Made by a program: the position numbers and the translations under genes | Source of the DNA: Streptomyces sp. ITFR-16 | GTDB taxonomy: Bacteria; Actinomycetota; Actinomycetes; Streptomycetales; Streptomycetaceae | Reading direction: 5' to 3' | Assembly (NCBI RefSeq): GCF_031844705.1 | Contig: NZ_CP134609.1 | Location: 7,440,001-7,504,000, forward strand | DNA: 64,000 nucleotides | The notes under the pieces: generated by a model | Database searches by the model: none | Seen by the model: only the letters and a program-made list of their open reading frames with translations | Told to the model about the DNA's origin: nothing | Part shown: in pieces, positions 35,653 through 43,460 of the stretch | How positions within the stretch are numbered: the first letter of the stretch is position 1 | How the letters are laid out: every line of letters starts with the position of its first letter

Positions 35653-36612
35653 ATGGCATCGAACACGCTTGTCTCCCGGCGCGGGAGCGACGTACGCAAG
35701 TCCGCACGGCGCAGGGCCGCACGCGGCGCCGACCTCGGACGCCAGCGCACCCTGATCTCACCGGCCCAGCTCGGCAGGCCCCGTGGCAGGGCCCTGTACT
35801 GGATCGTCTTCGCGCTGGTGATCATCCTGTTCACGGTGGCCTTCCTCGGGCCCCTCTACTGGATGGTCACCGGCGGCCTCAAGACGACCCAGGAAGTCGT
35901 GCAGAGCCCGCCCACCGCCTTCCCCAGCTCGATCCACACCGAGAACTACAGCCAGGCGTGGAACGTGATGGACCTGTCCAAGCTGCTCTTCAACACCCTG
36001 TACTACGCGTTCGGCGCGCTCGCCTTCCAGCTGGTCTTCGACGTCGCCGCCGCCTACTCGCTCTCCAAGCTGCGGCCGGTCTTCGGCAAGGTCATCCTCG
36101 GCATGATGCTGGCCACCCTGATGATCCCGGCCACCGTCCTCGTCGTCCCGCAGTACCTGACGGTCCTGGACGTGCCGATCTTCCAGCGCAACCTGGTCAA
36201 CTCGCCCTGGGCGATCTGGCTGCCGTCGGTCACCAACGCCTTCAACATCTTCCTGCTGAAGCGGTTCTTCGACTCCATCCCGCGTGAACTCCTCGACGCA
36301 GCCTCCATCGACGGCGCGTCACCCCTCAGGACGCTGCGCTCGATCATCCTGCCGATCTCCCGGCCGATCCTCGGCGTCGTCTCCATCTTCGCCGTCGTCG
36401 GGGTGTGGAAGGACTTCCTCTGGCCGATGCTCACCCTGCCCGACCCGAGCAAGCAGACGCTCAACGTGGGCATCTACTCCCTGGCCAGCGGCGTACCGGA
36501 GAACGTGCTGATCGCCGCGCTCACCATCGCGTCCATCCCGACGCTGCTCATCTTCCTGCTCTTCCAGCGCAACATCATGAGCGGTCTGACCGCGGGCGGC
36601 CTCAAGGGGTAG
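35653..36612 (+). CDS. ABC sugar importer permease, MalG type
   Basis: 319 residues, six TM segments, 16 bp after the MalF-type gene. EAA loop: ELLDAASIDGASPLRTLRSIILPISRP (~residues 215-241). N-terminal ~45 residues are basic and cytoplasmic. Ends MSGLTAGGLKG as typical for MalG-type permeases. Ribosome site GGGAG before the ATG. Confidence 0.93.
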   Translation: MASNTLVSRRGSDVRKSARRRAARGADLGRQRTLISPAQLGRPRGRALYWIVFALVIILFTVAFLGPLYWMVTGGLKTTQEVVQSPPTAFPSSIHTENYSQAWNVMDLSKLLFNTLYYAFGALAFQLVFDVAAAYSLSKLRPVFGKVILGMMLATLMIPATVLVVPQYLTVLDVPIFQRNLVNSPWAIWLPSVTNAFNIFLLKRFFDSIPRELLDAASIDGASPLRTLRSIILPISRPILGVVSIFAVVGVWKDFLWPMLTLPDPSKQTLNVGIYSLASGVPENVLIAALTIASIPTLLIFLLFQRNIMSGLTAGGLKG

Positions 36613-36652
36613 CGCCCCGAAGGGCACGCCCCCGACCGCCTTCCCCTCAGCA

Positions 36653-36703
36653 CTCCGCCGCCGGCCCTCCCATCCTGCCCCGCTTGCCGGGCAGGCGGCG
36701 GAG
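36653..36703. repeat. stem-loop between permease and alpha-glucosidase genes
   Basis: CTCCGCCGCC at 36653-36662 pairs with 36694-36703. An alternative inner stem CCTGCCC (36674-36680) pairs with 36689-36695 and excludes the last bases of the outer stem. Could modulate readthrough into the glucosidase gene. Confidence 0.5.
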
Positions 36704-36729
36704 TACCACCTGCCCGAAAGGAACGCCAC

Positions 36730-38355
36730 GTGGCAGCCAACCGTCCGTCCGACGCCACCGCGCACTGGTGGCGCGACGCCGCCATCTACCAGATCTACGT
36801 ACGCAGCTTCGCCGATGGCGACGGTGACGGCACCGGCGACCTGGCAGGGGTACGGGCCCGGCTGCCCTACCTCGTCGAACTGGGCGTGGACGCACTCTGG
36901 TTCACCCCCTGGTACCTCTCGCCGCTCGCCGACGGCGGCTACGACGTGGCCGACTACCGCACCATCGACCCCGCGTTCGGCACCCTCGCCGAGGCCGAGA
37001 AGCTGATCGCCGAGGCCCGCGAACTGGGCATCCGCACCATCATCGACATCGTGCCCAACCACGTCTCCGACCAGCACGCCTGGTTCCGCGCCGCCCTGGA
37101 GGCCGGCCCCGGCAGCCCGGAGCGCGACCTCTTCCACTTCCGTACGGGCCGCGGCGCCGACGGCGAGATACCCCCCAACGACTGGGTCTCCGAGTTCGGC
37201 GGCACCCCCTGGACCCGGCTGGACGACGGCGAGTGGTACCTCCACCTCTTCGCCACCCAGCAGCCCGACCTCAACTGGGCGCACCCGGCGGTCCGCCAGG
37301 AGCACGAGGAGGTGCTGCGGTTCTGGTTCGAGCGCGGTGTCTCGGGCGTACGCATCGACTCGGCGGCCCTGCTCGCCAAGGACCCCGCCCTGCCCGACTT
37401 CACCGCGGGCCGCGACCCGCACCCCTTCGTCGACCGCGACGAGCTGCACGACATCTACCGCTCCTGGCGCGCCATCGCCGACGAGTACGGCGGCGTCTTC
37501 GTCGGCGAGGTGTGGCTCCCGGACACCGAGCGGTTCGCCCGCTATCTGCGGCCCGACGAGCTCCACACCGCTTTCAACTTCAACTTCCTGGCCTGCCCCT
37601 GGGACGCGGCGCTGCTGCGGACCGCGATCGACGACACCCTCGCCGAGCACGCCTCGGTCGGCGCCCCGGCCACCTGGGTGCTCTGCAACCACGACGTGAC
37701 CCGCACCGCCACCCGCTACGGCCGTGCGGAGACCGGCTTCGACTTCGCGGCCAAGGCCTTCGGAACGCCCACGGACCTGGCCCTCGGCACCCGCCGGGCC
37801 CGCGCCGCCGCCCTCCTCTCGCTGGCCCTGCCCGGCGCGGCCTACCTCTACCAGGGCGAGGAACTCGGCCTGCCCGAGGCCGACATCCCGCTGGACCGCA
37901 TCCAGGACCCGATGCACTTCCGCAAGGGCGGCACCGACCCGGGACGCGACGGCTGCCGCGTCCCGCTGCCCTGGGCGGCCGAAGAGCCGTATGCCGGATT
38001 CGGGGCCACCTCGGAACCCTGGCTCCCGCAGCCGGAGGGCTGGGCCGCCTACGCCGCCGACCTCCAGAGCGCCGACCCGGAATCGATGCTCAGCCTCTAC
38101 CGCGAGGCCCTGCGGCTGCGCCGCACCGAACCCGGCTTCGAGACGGCGGGGGAGCCCGGCATCGAGCGGCTGGCCTGGCTGGACGCCCCGCCCGGTGTGC
38201 TCGCCTTCACCCGGACCGGAGGACTGGTCTGCGTCGTGAACCTGGCCGCCGACGCGGCCGAGCTGCCGCCGCACACCTCGGTGCTCCTCACCAGCGGACC
38301 GCTGGACGGCGCGGGGCGGCTGCCGCAGGACACGGCGGTGTGGCTGCGCGCCTGA
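36730..38355 (+). CDS. cytoplasmic GH13 alpha-glucosidase
   Basis: 541 residues from a GTG with AAAGGA upstream; no signal peptide. (beta/alpha)8 amylase-family landmarks: YQIYVRSFADGDGDGTGDL, IIDIVPNH, GVRIDSA (nucleophile Asp210), VFVGEVW (acid/base Glu260), VLCNHDV (transition-state Asp322), then YLYQGEELGLPEADIP. This matches oligosaccharide alpha-glucosidases of Streptomyces sugar operons. It should hydrolyse imported disaccharides to glucose. Last gene of the cluster, closed by a strong terminator. Confidence 0.93.
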   Translation: MAANRPSDATAHWWRDAAIYQIYVRSFADGDGDGTGDLAGVRARLPYLVELGVDALWFTPWYLSPLADGGYDVADYRTIDPAFGTLAEAEKLIAEARELGIRTIIDIVPNHVSDQHAWFRAALEAGPGSPERDLFHFRTGRGADGEIPPNDWVSEFGGTPWTRLDDGEWYLHLFATQQPDLNWAHPAVRQEHEEVLRFWFERGVSGVRIDSAALLAKDPALPDFTAGRDPHPFVDRDELHDIYRSWRAIADEYGGVFVGEVWLPDTERFARYLRPDELHTAFNFNFLACPWDAALLRTAIDDTLAEHASVGAPATWVLCNHDVTRTATRYGRAETGFDFAAKAFGTPTDLALGTRRARAAALLSLALPGAAYLYQGEELGLPEADIPLDRIQDPMHFRKGGTDPGRDGCRVPLPWAAEEPYAGFGATSEPWLPQPEGWAAYAADLQSADPESMLSLYREALRLRRTEPGFETAGEPGIERLAWLDAPPGVLAFTRTGGLVCVVNLAADAAELPPHTSVLLTSGPLDGAGRLPQDTAVWLRA

Positions 38356-38382
38356 CCGCGCACCACCCGGCCGCCCCGGACC

Positions 38383-38415
38383 GGTCCCGGCCGCGCGGAT
38401 CGCGCGGCCGGGACC
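38383..38415. terminator. terminator of the alpha-glucan cluster
   Basis: Perfect 14-bp stem: GGTCCCGGCCGCGC at 38383-38396 with 38402-38415 around a 5-base loop, 28 bases past the glucosidase stop. Confidence 0.85.
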
Positions 38416-38462
38416 GCCCGGCAGGATCGCGGGGGACCCAGGGCTGCGGCACAGTGGGGCCC

Positions 38463-38789
38463 ATGGACGCACCGAACGATCTGAACGCCCTCGCCGCCGA
38501 GCACCTGGCCGCGGCCCGCGCCTCCGCACACGGCCGCAGCGCCCATCTGCTGCTGCACGAGGAGCCGCTGCGGCAGACGGTCATCGCGCTGACCGAGGGT
38601 TCCGCGCTCGACGAGCACAACGCCCCGCCCGCCGCATCCCTCCAGGTGCTGCGCGGCTCGGTCCGGCTCACCGCCGCGTCCGGCGACGTGGAGCTGACCC
38701 CCGGACGGCTGCACCCCATTCCCCAGGAACGGCACGGGCTGCTCGCCCTGGAGGACGCGGTCGTCCTGCTGACCGCCGTCAACGGCTGA
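38463..38789 (+). CDS. small cupin-domain protein
   Basis: 108 residues. A single cupin barrel: SALDEHNAPPAASLQVLRGSVRLTAASGDVELTPGRLHPIPQERHGLLALEDAVVLLTAV fits the two conserved cupin motifs, with His near each metal-site position (DEH, QERHG) but fewer than the classic set. Possibly a metal-binding sensor or small enzyme; function unknown. No ribosome site; CACAGT 7 bases before the ATG would suit a leaderless message. Confidence 0.75.
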   Translation: MDAPNDLNALAAEHLAAARASAHGRSAHLLLHEEPLRQTVIALTEGSALDEHNAPPAASLQVLRGSVRLTAASGDVELTPGRLHPIPQERHGLLALEDAVVLLTAVNG

Positions 38790-38839
38790 CGCGGACCGCC
38801 GAGTCCCCGAGCCCCGACGAATTCCTCTCCCCGGCCTTG

Positions 38840-38853
38840 TGGGAGCGCTCTCA
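38840..38853. promoter_or_regulatory. CebR-like operator overlapping the GNAT promoter
   Basis: TGGGAGCGCTCTCA matches the Streptomyces CebR box TGGGAGCGCTCCCA with one mismatch. It overlaps a candidate -35 (TTGTGG, 38837-38842) and the 18-bp spacer to a candidate -10 (CAGGAT, 38861-38866), 6 bases before a GTG start: a repressor position. Confidence 0.65.
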
Positions 38854-38872
38854 GGATCGGCAGGATGAGGCG

Positions 38873-39499
38873 GTGACCACGCTTCCAGGCCCCCGCGCCT
38901 ACCACCCCGACGACCGCGAGGCGCTCGCGGACATCTGCGTCCGCACGGCCGACAACGGCGGGGACTCCCGGCATCTGTACCCCGACCCGGAGCTGATGCC
39001 GGCGATCTTCGCCGCGCCCTACGCCCACCTCGAACCCGACCTCGCCTTCGTCATCGACGACGGCACGGGCCGGGCCGTCGGCTACATCCTGGGCACCGCC
39101 GACACCCCGGCGTTCGTCACGGAGTTCCGCAAGCGCTGGCTGCCCCTGGTCGAGGACCGCTACCCGCGCCCGGAGGGCCCGCCGCAGAGTCCCAGCGACG
39201 AGATGATCGGCCTCCTGCACCACCCGGAGCGAATGGTCCTGCCCGAACTCGCCGGACATCCGGCCCACTTGCACATCGACCTGCTGCCCGACTGGCAGCG
39301 CAAGGGGTACGGGAGGGAGCTGATGCGCACCTTCCTCGCCGCCCTCCGCGCGAAGGGCGTCGAGGGCGTGCACCTGTCGATGCTCACCGCCAACACCCCC
39401 GCCAGGGCCTTCTACGACCGGCTCGGCTTCACCGAGATGTCCGTCCCCGACCCCGGTCCCGTCACCTACCTGGTGCGCGGCACCCAGGCGGATCTGTAA
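38873..39499 (+). CDS. GNAT-family N-acetyltransferase
   Basis: 208 residues from GTG 38873. The acetyl-CoA-binding motif is HLHIDLLPDWQRKGYGRELMRTFLAAL (the Q/R-x-x-G-x-G/A signature as QRKGYG), followed by LSMLTANTPARAFYDRLGFTEM. An insert near residues 90-125 (RKRWLPLVEDRYPRPEG) resembles GNAT proteins annotated next to glycoside hydrolases such as beta-N-acetylhexosaminidase-associated types. Start chosen for the leaderless promoter geometry; a GTG at 38837 would lie inside the -35. Putative CebR control links it to cello-oligosaccharide response. Confidence 0.85.
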   Translation: MTTLPGPRAYHPDDREALADICVRTADNGGDSRHLYPDPELMPAIFAAPYAHLEPDLAFVIDDGTGRAVGYILGTADTPAFVTEFRKRWLPLVEDRYPRPEGPPQSPSDEMIGLLHHPERMVLPELAGHPAHLHIDLLPDWQRKGYGRELMRTFLAALRAKGVEGVHLSMLTANTPARAFYDRLGFTEMSVPDPGPVTYLVRGTQADL

Positions 39500-39502
39500 C
39501 AG

Positions 39503-39520
39503 CTCCCCGCCGGCGGGGAG
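39503..39520. terminator. terminator palindrome after the GNAT gene
   Basis: 18-bp perfect palindrome (CTCCCCGCCGGCGGGGAG) three bases beyond the stop codon. Confidence 0.6.
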
Positions 39521-39560
39521 GGTGCCGCACGGACCCGCTGGGCAGGTACTCGTGGACGGC

Positions 39561-39588
39561 CGTCGCGGGCCCGTGCGGGCCCGCGACG
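39561..39588. repeat. 12-bp perfect stem-loop upstream of the binding-protein gene
   Basis: CGTCGCGGGCCC at 39561-39572 with 39577-39588 and a GTGC loop. It ends 28 bases before the GTG at 39617, so it is either a second terminator for the upstream gene or a leader hairpin. Confidence 0.6.
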
Positions 39589-39616
39589 AAGGGTGTGTGA
39601 GGTGAAGGAGCGGACC

Positions 39617-40474
39617 GTGTGGCAATTCTCCGACGATCGTGGGCAGTTAGCGGCCGGCGAACAGCGCCCGACGCGGGTGCTGGCCTATGTCCAGGCCGGT
39701 GCGACGCTGTGGGACCACGGGATACGTCCGAGCGCGATATTCGGCTCGGACCATGACGACCGGTCCGTGCCGGACGTCGCCAAGACGGGCGCGCTGCCCC
39801 TGGACGAGGTCGCGTACGTCGGAGCCGGCGCCACCCTGGACGTCGACACGCTGCTCAGCGGCGCACCGGACCTCGTGGTGGCCGTCAGCTACGGGGGAGG
39901 CCAGGTCTACGGCCTCGACCCGGAGACGGCCAAGCATCTGGAGGGGCACGTCCCGGTCGTCGTCATCGATGTCGGCCACGCGCGCACCCTGGCGGAGATC
40001 GGCGACCGGTTCGCCCGGCTGGCCCGCTCGCTCGGCGCCGAGGAGCCCGCGTCGGCCACGCAGGAGCTGGACGCCGCCCGGGACCGGCTGCGCGCCCTGA
40101 CCCCGGGCCCGGACCGGGCCAGGGTCCTCGCCCTTTCCCCGGCCGGCCAGGAACAGGCGTATCTGGCCCGGCCCCGGATGTGGCCCGAGCTGCGGGTCCT
40201 GTCCGAGCTCGGCGTCGCCCTGGTGGAACCCGCCGAGGGGCCCGGTGCGAACTGGTCCACGGCGCCCTGGGCGGAGGCCGGGGCGCTGCGCCCGGACGTC
40301 GTACTGGCCGACATCCGGGTCAACGCCACACCGCTGGACGAACTGCGGGACAACGAGGAGTGGGCGGCGATCGCCCGCTCGGCGCGGGTGGTGCCCTGGA
40401 ACCCCGAGCCGCTGTGCAGCGCCCGGGCCCACGCACGGTTCCTGCACCTGGTGGCCGACGCGCTGGAGGCGTAG
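39617..40474 (+). CDS. FepB/TroA-fold solute-binding-like protein without a signal peptide
   Basis: 285 residues. The fold resembles iron-siderophore periplasmic-binding proteins: RVLAYVQAGATLWDHGIRPSAIFG, LVVAVSYGG, VVVIDVGHARTLAEIGDRFARLARSLG, and a C-lobe ending WNPEPLCSARAHARFLHLVADALEA. There is no signal peptide or lipobox, so it looks cytoplasmic; no permease or ATPase is adjacent. GTG 39617 is favoured by AAGGAG at 39605-39610. In-frame GTGs at 39593 and 39602 are alternatives. Codon 11 (39647-39649) is TTA, so expression probably needs bldA tRNA. Function uncertain: a binding-fold enzyme or sensor is as likely as transport. Confidence 0.75.
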   Translation: MWQFSDDRGQLAAGEQRPTRVLAYVQAGATLWDHGIRPSAIFGSDHDDRSVPDVAKTGALPLDEVAYVGAGATLDVDTLLSGAPDLVVAVSYGGGQVYGLDPETAKHLEGHVPVVVIDVGHARTLAEIGDRFARLARSLGAEEPASATQELDAARDRLRALTPGPDRARVLALSPAGQEQAYLARPRMWPELRVLSELGVALVEPAEGPGANWSTAPWAEAGALRPDVVLADIRVNATPLDELRDNEEWAAIARSARVVPWNPEPLCSARAHARFLHLVADALEA

Positions 40475-40526
40475 CGGCCGAGCCGCCGTCCCGGGACGCC
40501 GGTGCCCCGTACGGACGCGTCCGATC

Positions 40527-40572
40527 GCGCGGGACGCCCCGGTTCGCCAGGCTGGCCGGGAGCGTCCCGCGC
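40527..40572. promoter_or_regulatory. long stem-loop in the leader of the L31 gene
   Basis: Perfect 11-bp stem GCGCGGGACGC (40527-40537) with 40562-40572, and an inner CCAG/CTGG helix. It lies 19 bases before the AGGAG ribosome site. Could be a terminator for the upstream gene or an L31 leader structure. Confidence 0.45.
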
Positions 40573-40600
40573 CCGTACCCGTACGTCCCCAGGAGCAGGC

Positions 40601-40864
40601 ATGCAGCAGGACAAGCACCCCGCCTACCGGCCCGTCGTCTTCCGCGACCGCGCGGCCGGCTACGCCTTTCTGACCCGGTCCACCGCGTCCAGCGACCAGA
40701 CGATCGACTGGGACGACGGCGAGAGCTACCCCGTCATCGACGTGGAGATCTCGGCCGAGAGCCACCCGTTCTTCACGGGCAAGGCCCGGGTCGTCGACAC
40801 CGAGGGCCAGGTCGCCAAGTTCGAGCGCCGGTACGGCGAGGAGGGCGGCGCGGACGCCGGCTGA
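40601..40864 (+). CDS. rpmE2: ribosomal protein L31 type B (zinc-independent)
   Basis: 87 residues: MQQDKHPAYRPVVFRDRAAGYAFLTRSTA, then YPVIDVEISAESHPFFTGKARVVDTEGQVAKFERRY. The SHPFFTG and KFERRYG elements define L31. The CxxC zinc pairs of type A are absent, so this is the zinc-free C-minus paralogue that replaces it in zinc shortage. ATG preceded by AGGAG. I see no AT-rich Zur box upstream, although C-minus ribosomal proteins are often Zur-controlled. Confidence 0.95.
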   Translation: MQQDKHPAYRPVVFRDRAAGYAFLTRSTASSDQTIDWDDGESYPVIDVEISAESHPFFTGKARVVDTEGQVAKFERRYGEEGGADAG

Positions 40865-40986
40865 CCGGGCGGCGGCTCCCGGCGTGGCCGACGGCCCGCG
40901 GGCATGCGGCAGGATCGGGTCCATGGGGTGGGGGGCCGCGCCTCCCGCCAGGACACCACGTCACCGCCCCGGGAGACCTCACGCTC

Positions 40987-41918
40987 ATGCTCGACAGACT
41001 CGACCTGCTGGTCATCGGCGAGTGCGTCGCCGACATCGTCCGGCTGCCCGGCGCCGCCGACCGGGTCCACCCCGGCGGCAGCCCGGCGAACGTCGCGTAC
41101 GGGCTTGGCCGGCTCGGACATGCCGCGACCCTGCTCACCCAGCTCGGCGCGGACCCGAACGGGCGGCTGATCCGGGACCATCTGACCGGAGCGGGCGTCG
41201 AGGTGCGCACCGACGGCTCCACCGCCCCCACCCCCTGCGCCGCCGTGACCCTGGACGACGCGGGCCGGGCCGCGTACACCTTCGAGATCACCTGGACGCT
41301 CGGCCCGGTCGCGCTGGACCGGCCGCCCGCGCACGTCCACACCGGCTCGATCGCCGCCGTGACCGGACCCGGCGCCGACACCGTCCTCGCCGCCGTGGAA
41401 TCGCTGCGCGCCCGGGCGACGGTCAGTTATGACCCCAATGTGCGGCCGCAGCTGATGGGGGACCACGACGAGGCCGTGCGCAGGGTCGAGCTCTGTGCGG
41501 CCCTCAGCGACGTGGTCAAGGTCAGCGACGAGGACCTGGAGTGGCTCTACCCCGGCGAGGACCCGGAGAAGGCCGCCGCCCGGTGGCTCGCCACCGGCCC
41601 GGCCGCCGTCCTCGTCACCCGGGGCGGCGACGGGGCGTTCGCGCTCGTGCCGGACGGCCGGGTGACGGTCGCCGCCTGCCCACCGAGGTCGTCGACACCG
41701 TGGGCGCGGGCGACGCCTTCATGTCCGGCGCCCTGCACGCACTCGCCGCTCACGGACTGCTCGGCCCGGCCGGCCGGGAACGGCTGCGGTCGCTGGACCG
41801 CGCCACCGTGACCGACGTCCTGCGCCACGCGGCGGCGTCGGCGGCCGTGACCGTCGCCCGGGCGGGCGCCAGCCCGCCCGACGGGACGGAACTCGCGGCG
41901 GCGCTCGACCGGGGATGA
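40987..41918 (+). pseudogene. PfkB-family sugar kinase (fructokinase-like) with a -1 frameshift
   Basis: From ATG 40987 the protein reads LLVIGECVADIVRLPG, HPGGSPANVAYGLGRLG, VKVSDEDLEWLYPGED and VLVTRGGDGAFALV, all PfkB features. At about 41676 the frame is lost (VTVAACPPRSST...) and the true C-terminus continues in the next frame: LPTEVVDTVGAGDAFMSGALHAL, the ATP/anion-hole signature with catalytic Asp, to a stop at 41918. One missing base near GCCGCC|TGCCC explains it. Either a real pseudogene or a base-call error in a GC run. Other residues look well conserved, favouring a recent event or an error. Confidence 0.8.
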
Positions 41919-41924
41919 GAACGG

Positions 41925-41984
41925 GCGGTGCCACCGTCACCCCCCGGGGGAACGGTGGCACCGCGGGCGGCCTGCCGGCCGCCC
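41925..41984. terminator. tandem terminator hairpins between convergent genes
   Basis: First stem 13 bp, GCGGTGCCACCGT (41925-41937) with 41952-41964, enclosing CCCCCGGGGG. Second stem 8 bp, GGGCGGCC (41965-41972) with 41977-41984, TGCC loop. Lies between the kinase and the convergent membrane-protein gene. Confidence 0.8.
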
Positions 41985-41996
41985 GTCACCGAGGCA

Positions 41997-43319
41997 TTAC
42001 CGGAGCCCCGCCGCACCCTCGTGCCCCCCGCCCTGAGCCACCGCACGCGGGGTCCCGTCGTCGTCGAGGAACTCGACCACGGCGAGCACGAACAGGGCGC
42101 ACAGCGTGATCCACACCGTCACCGGCCCCGTCGGGCGCTCCCACGCCACCAGCACCGCCACGGCCACCACGACCACCGTCCAGTTCAGCGGCCGCCGGGC
42201 CCGGTGCACCCACCGGCCGACCGGGCCGCCGGTGAAGCCCGCCGCGTCGCGCACGGCCCCGATGCCGCCGCCCCACATCGCCATGACCCGGTCCGCCGCG
42301 CGGCCGTGGCCGGTCAGCCAGGCGGCCAGGGCCACCACCGCGCCGACGGTCACGACCAGCCGGACCCCCGCGCGCAGACAGCCGGCCAGCGCGTCGAAGA
42401 CCGCGCCCGCGGCCGGCTGCGACACGCCGGCGGGGAGGCTGTCGAGGTAGAAGGCGCGCCCCGCCCACAGGCCGATCCCGAGCAGGCCGGCACCCACCGC
42501 GACCGCGAGGCCCGCCGTGACCAGCGCCCGCCGGCGGCGGACCGCGAGCAGCACCCCGCCGGCGGCCACCAGCAGCGTGACCACGGGGAGCCAGAAGCCG
42601 AGGATGCGCAGCGCCCGGAATCCCTTCTGCGCCTTGCCGACCGCGTCCGACGTCAGCACCGTGAAGCCGGTGTGGATCTCGGGGAGCTTCCCGGCGGCCG
42701 TCAGGCCCCGGTCGACCAGACGCTGCTTCACCCGGTCGACGACCGGGGCGAGGTCCACCGTGACGGTGTCGCCGGTCAGCTTCACCGCGCCGCCGCCCTC
42801 TCCGGTCAGCGCCTTCACGACCGAGGCGTGCGCGGACCTGTTGAGACCGGTCCACACCCGCTCGAATCCGTCGCTCGTCACGAACCGGTCCACCGTCGTG
42901 TGCACGAAGTCGGTGAGACCGGCGGTGAGCGGCCCGCCCAGCTTCCCGAGCGCCTTGTCGACGGCCGGCCGGTCGGCGGGGGCGACGTCCGTCAGCAGCG
43001 CGTCGACGTCCAGCCGGTCCATGACGGCGTCCGTCACACGGTCCGTCACCGCCGCCCGCACATCGGGGTCGGAGGCCAGCGGAGCCATCATCCGCACATA
43101 GCGGTCGGTGTCCCCGGCGATGTCGCTCGCCCAGCTCGACAGAATGCTCAGCGGTGTCAGGACCGCCGCCACCAGGACCAGCAGGGCCGCGAGGAACGAA
43201 CGCGCCCGCAGCCGTGGCCGGCCCGCCCCGCGCGCCTCCAGCTGCGCCACCCGGGCCCGCAGGGCCTCCAGTTCGCCGTGCTCGTCCGGCGCTGCCGGCC
43301 GCCCGGGGTCCCGTTCCAT
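41997..43319 (-). CDS. integral membrane protein of unknown function
   Basis: 440 residues. A short charged coiled-coil (ELEALRARVAQLEA) precedes TM1 (~40-60). A ~180-residue extracytoplasmic region repeats DRVTDAVMDRLDVDALL/DRVKQRLVDRG-type helices, then four more TM segments. The DPDVRAAVTDRVTDAV and VDLAPVVDRVKQRLVDRGL patterns occur in a common actinobacterial family of uncharacterised membrane proteins. The PI-PLC-like protein at 19 kb has a similar N-terminal layout (TM, then LPVPEAIVTSNLKVV... and APAAVSERTRAS), hinting at a shared extracytoplasmic domain. No catalytic motif seen. Confidence 0.78.
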   Translation of the reverse strand: MERDPGRPAAPDEHGELEALRARVAQLEARGAGRPRLRARSFLAALLVLVAAVLTPLSILSSWASDIAGDTDRYVRMMAPLASDPDVRAAVTDRVTDAVMDRLDVDALLTDVAPADRPAVDKALGKLGGPLTAGLTDFVHTTVDRFVTSDGFERVWTGLNRSAHASVVKALTGEGGGAVKLTGDTVTVDLAPVVDRVKQRLVDRGLTAAGKLPEIHTGFTVLTSDAVGKAQKGFRALRILGFWLPVVTLLVAAGGVLLAVRRRRALVTAGLAVAVGAGLLGIGLWAGRAFYLDSLPAGVSQPAAGAVFDALAGCLRAGVRLVVTVGAVVALAAWLTGHGRAADRVMAMWGGGIGAVRDAAGFTGGPVGRWVHRARRPLNWTVVVVAVAVLVAWERPTGPVTVWITLCALFVLAVVEFLDDDGTPRAVAQGGGHEGAAGLR

Positions 43320-43460
43320 GACCCCAGGGGATGCCCTGGAGTGGTGCGCGGCGCGGCGGATTGCTGCATGTGGGTGACAGGTACGGGGGTGGGCGCACCC
43401 TCCCCGGTGCCACGCGCGTTCGACACCGGTGGGAACGGACGAGACAGGGGAGGGCCGGGC

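Noticed and set aside
40475..40600. Zur box upstream of rpmE2
   Set aside because: No AT-rich inverted repeat similar to the actinobacterial Zur site; the region is GC-rich hairpin.
40923..40990. Leaderless ATG 40923 as start of the PfkB kinase
   Set aside because: Although CAGGAT lies 7 bases upstream, this ATG is out of frame with the conserved kinase N-terminus.
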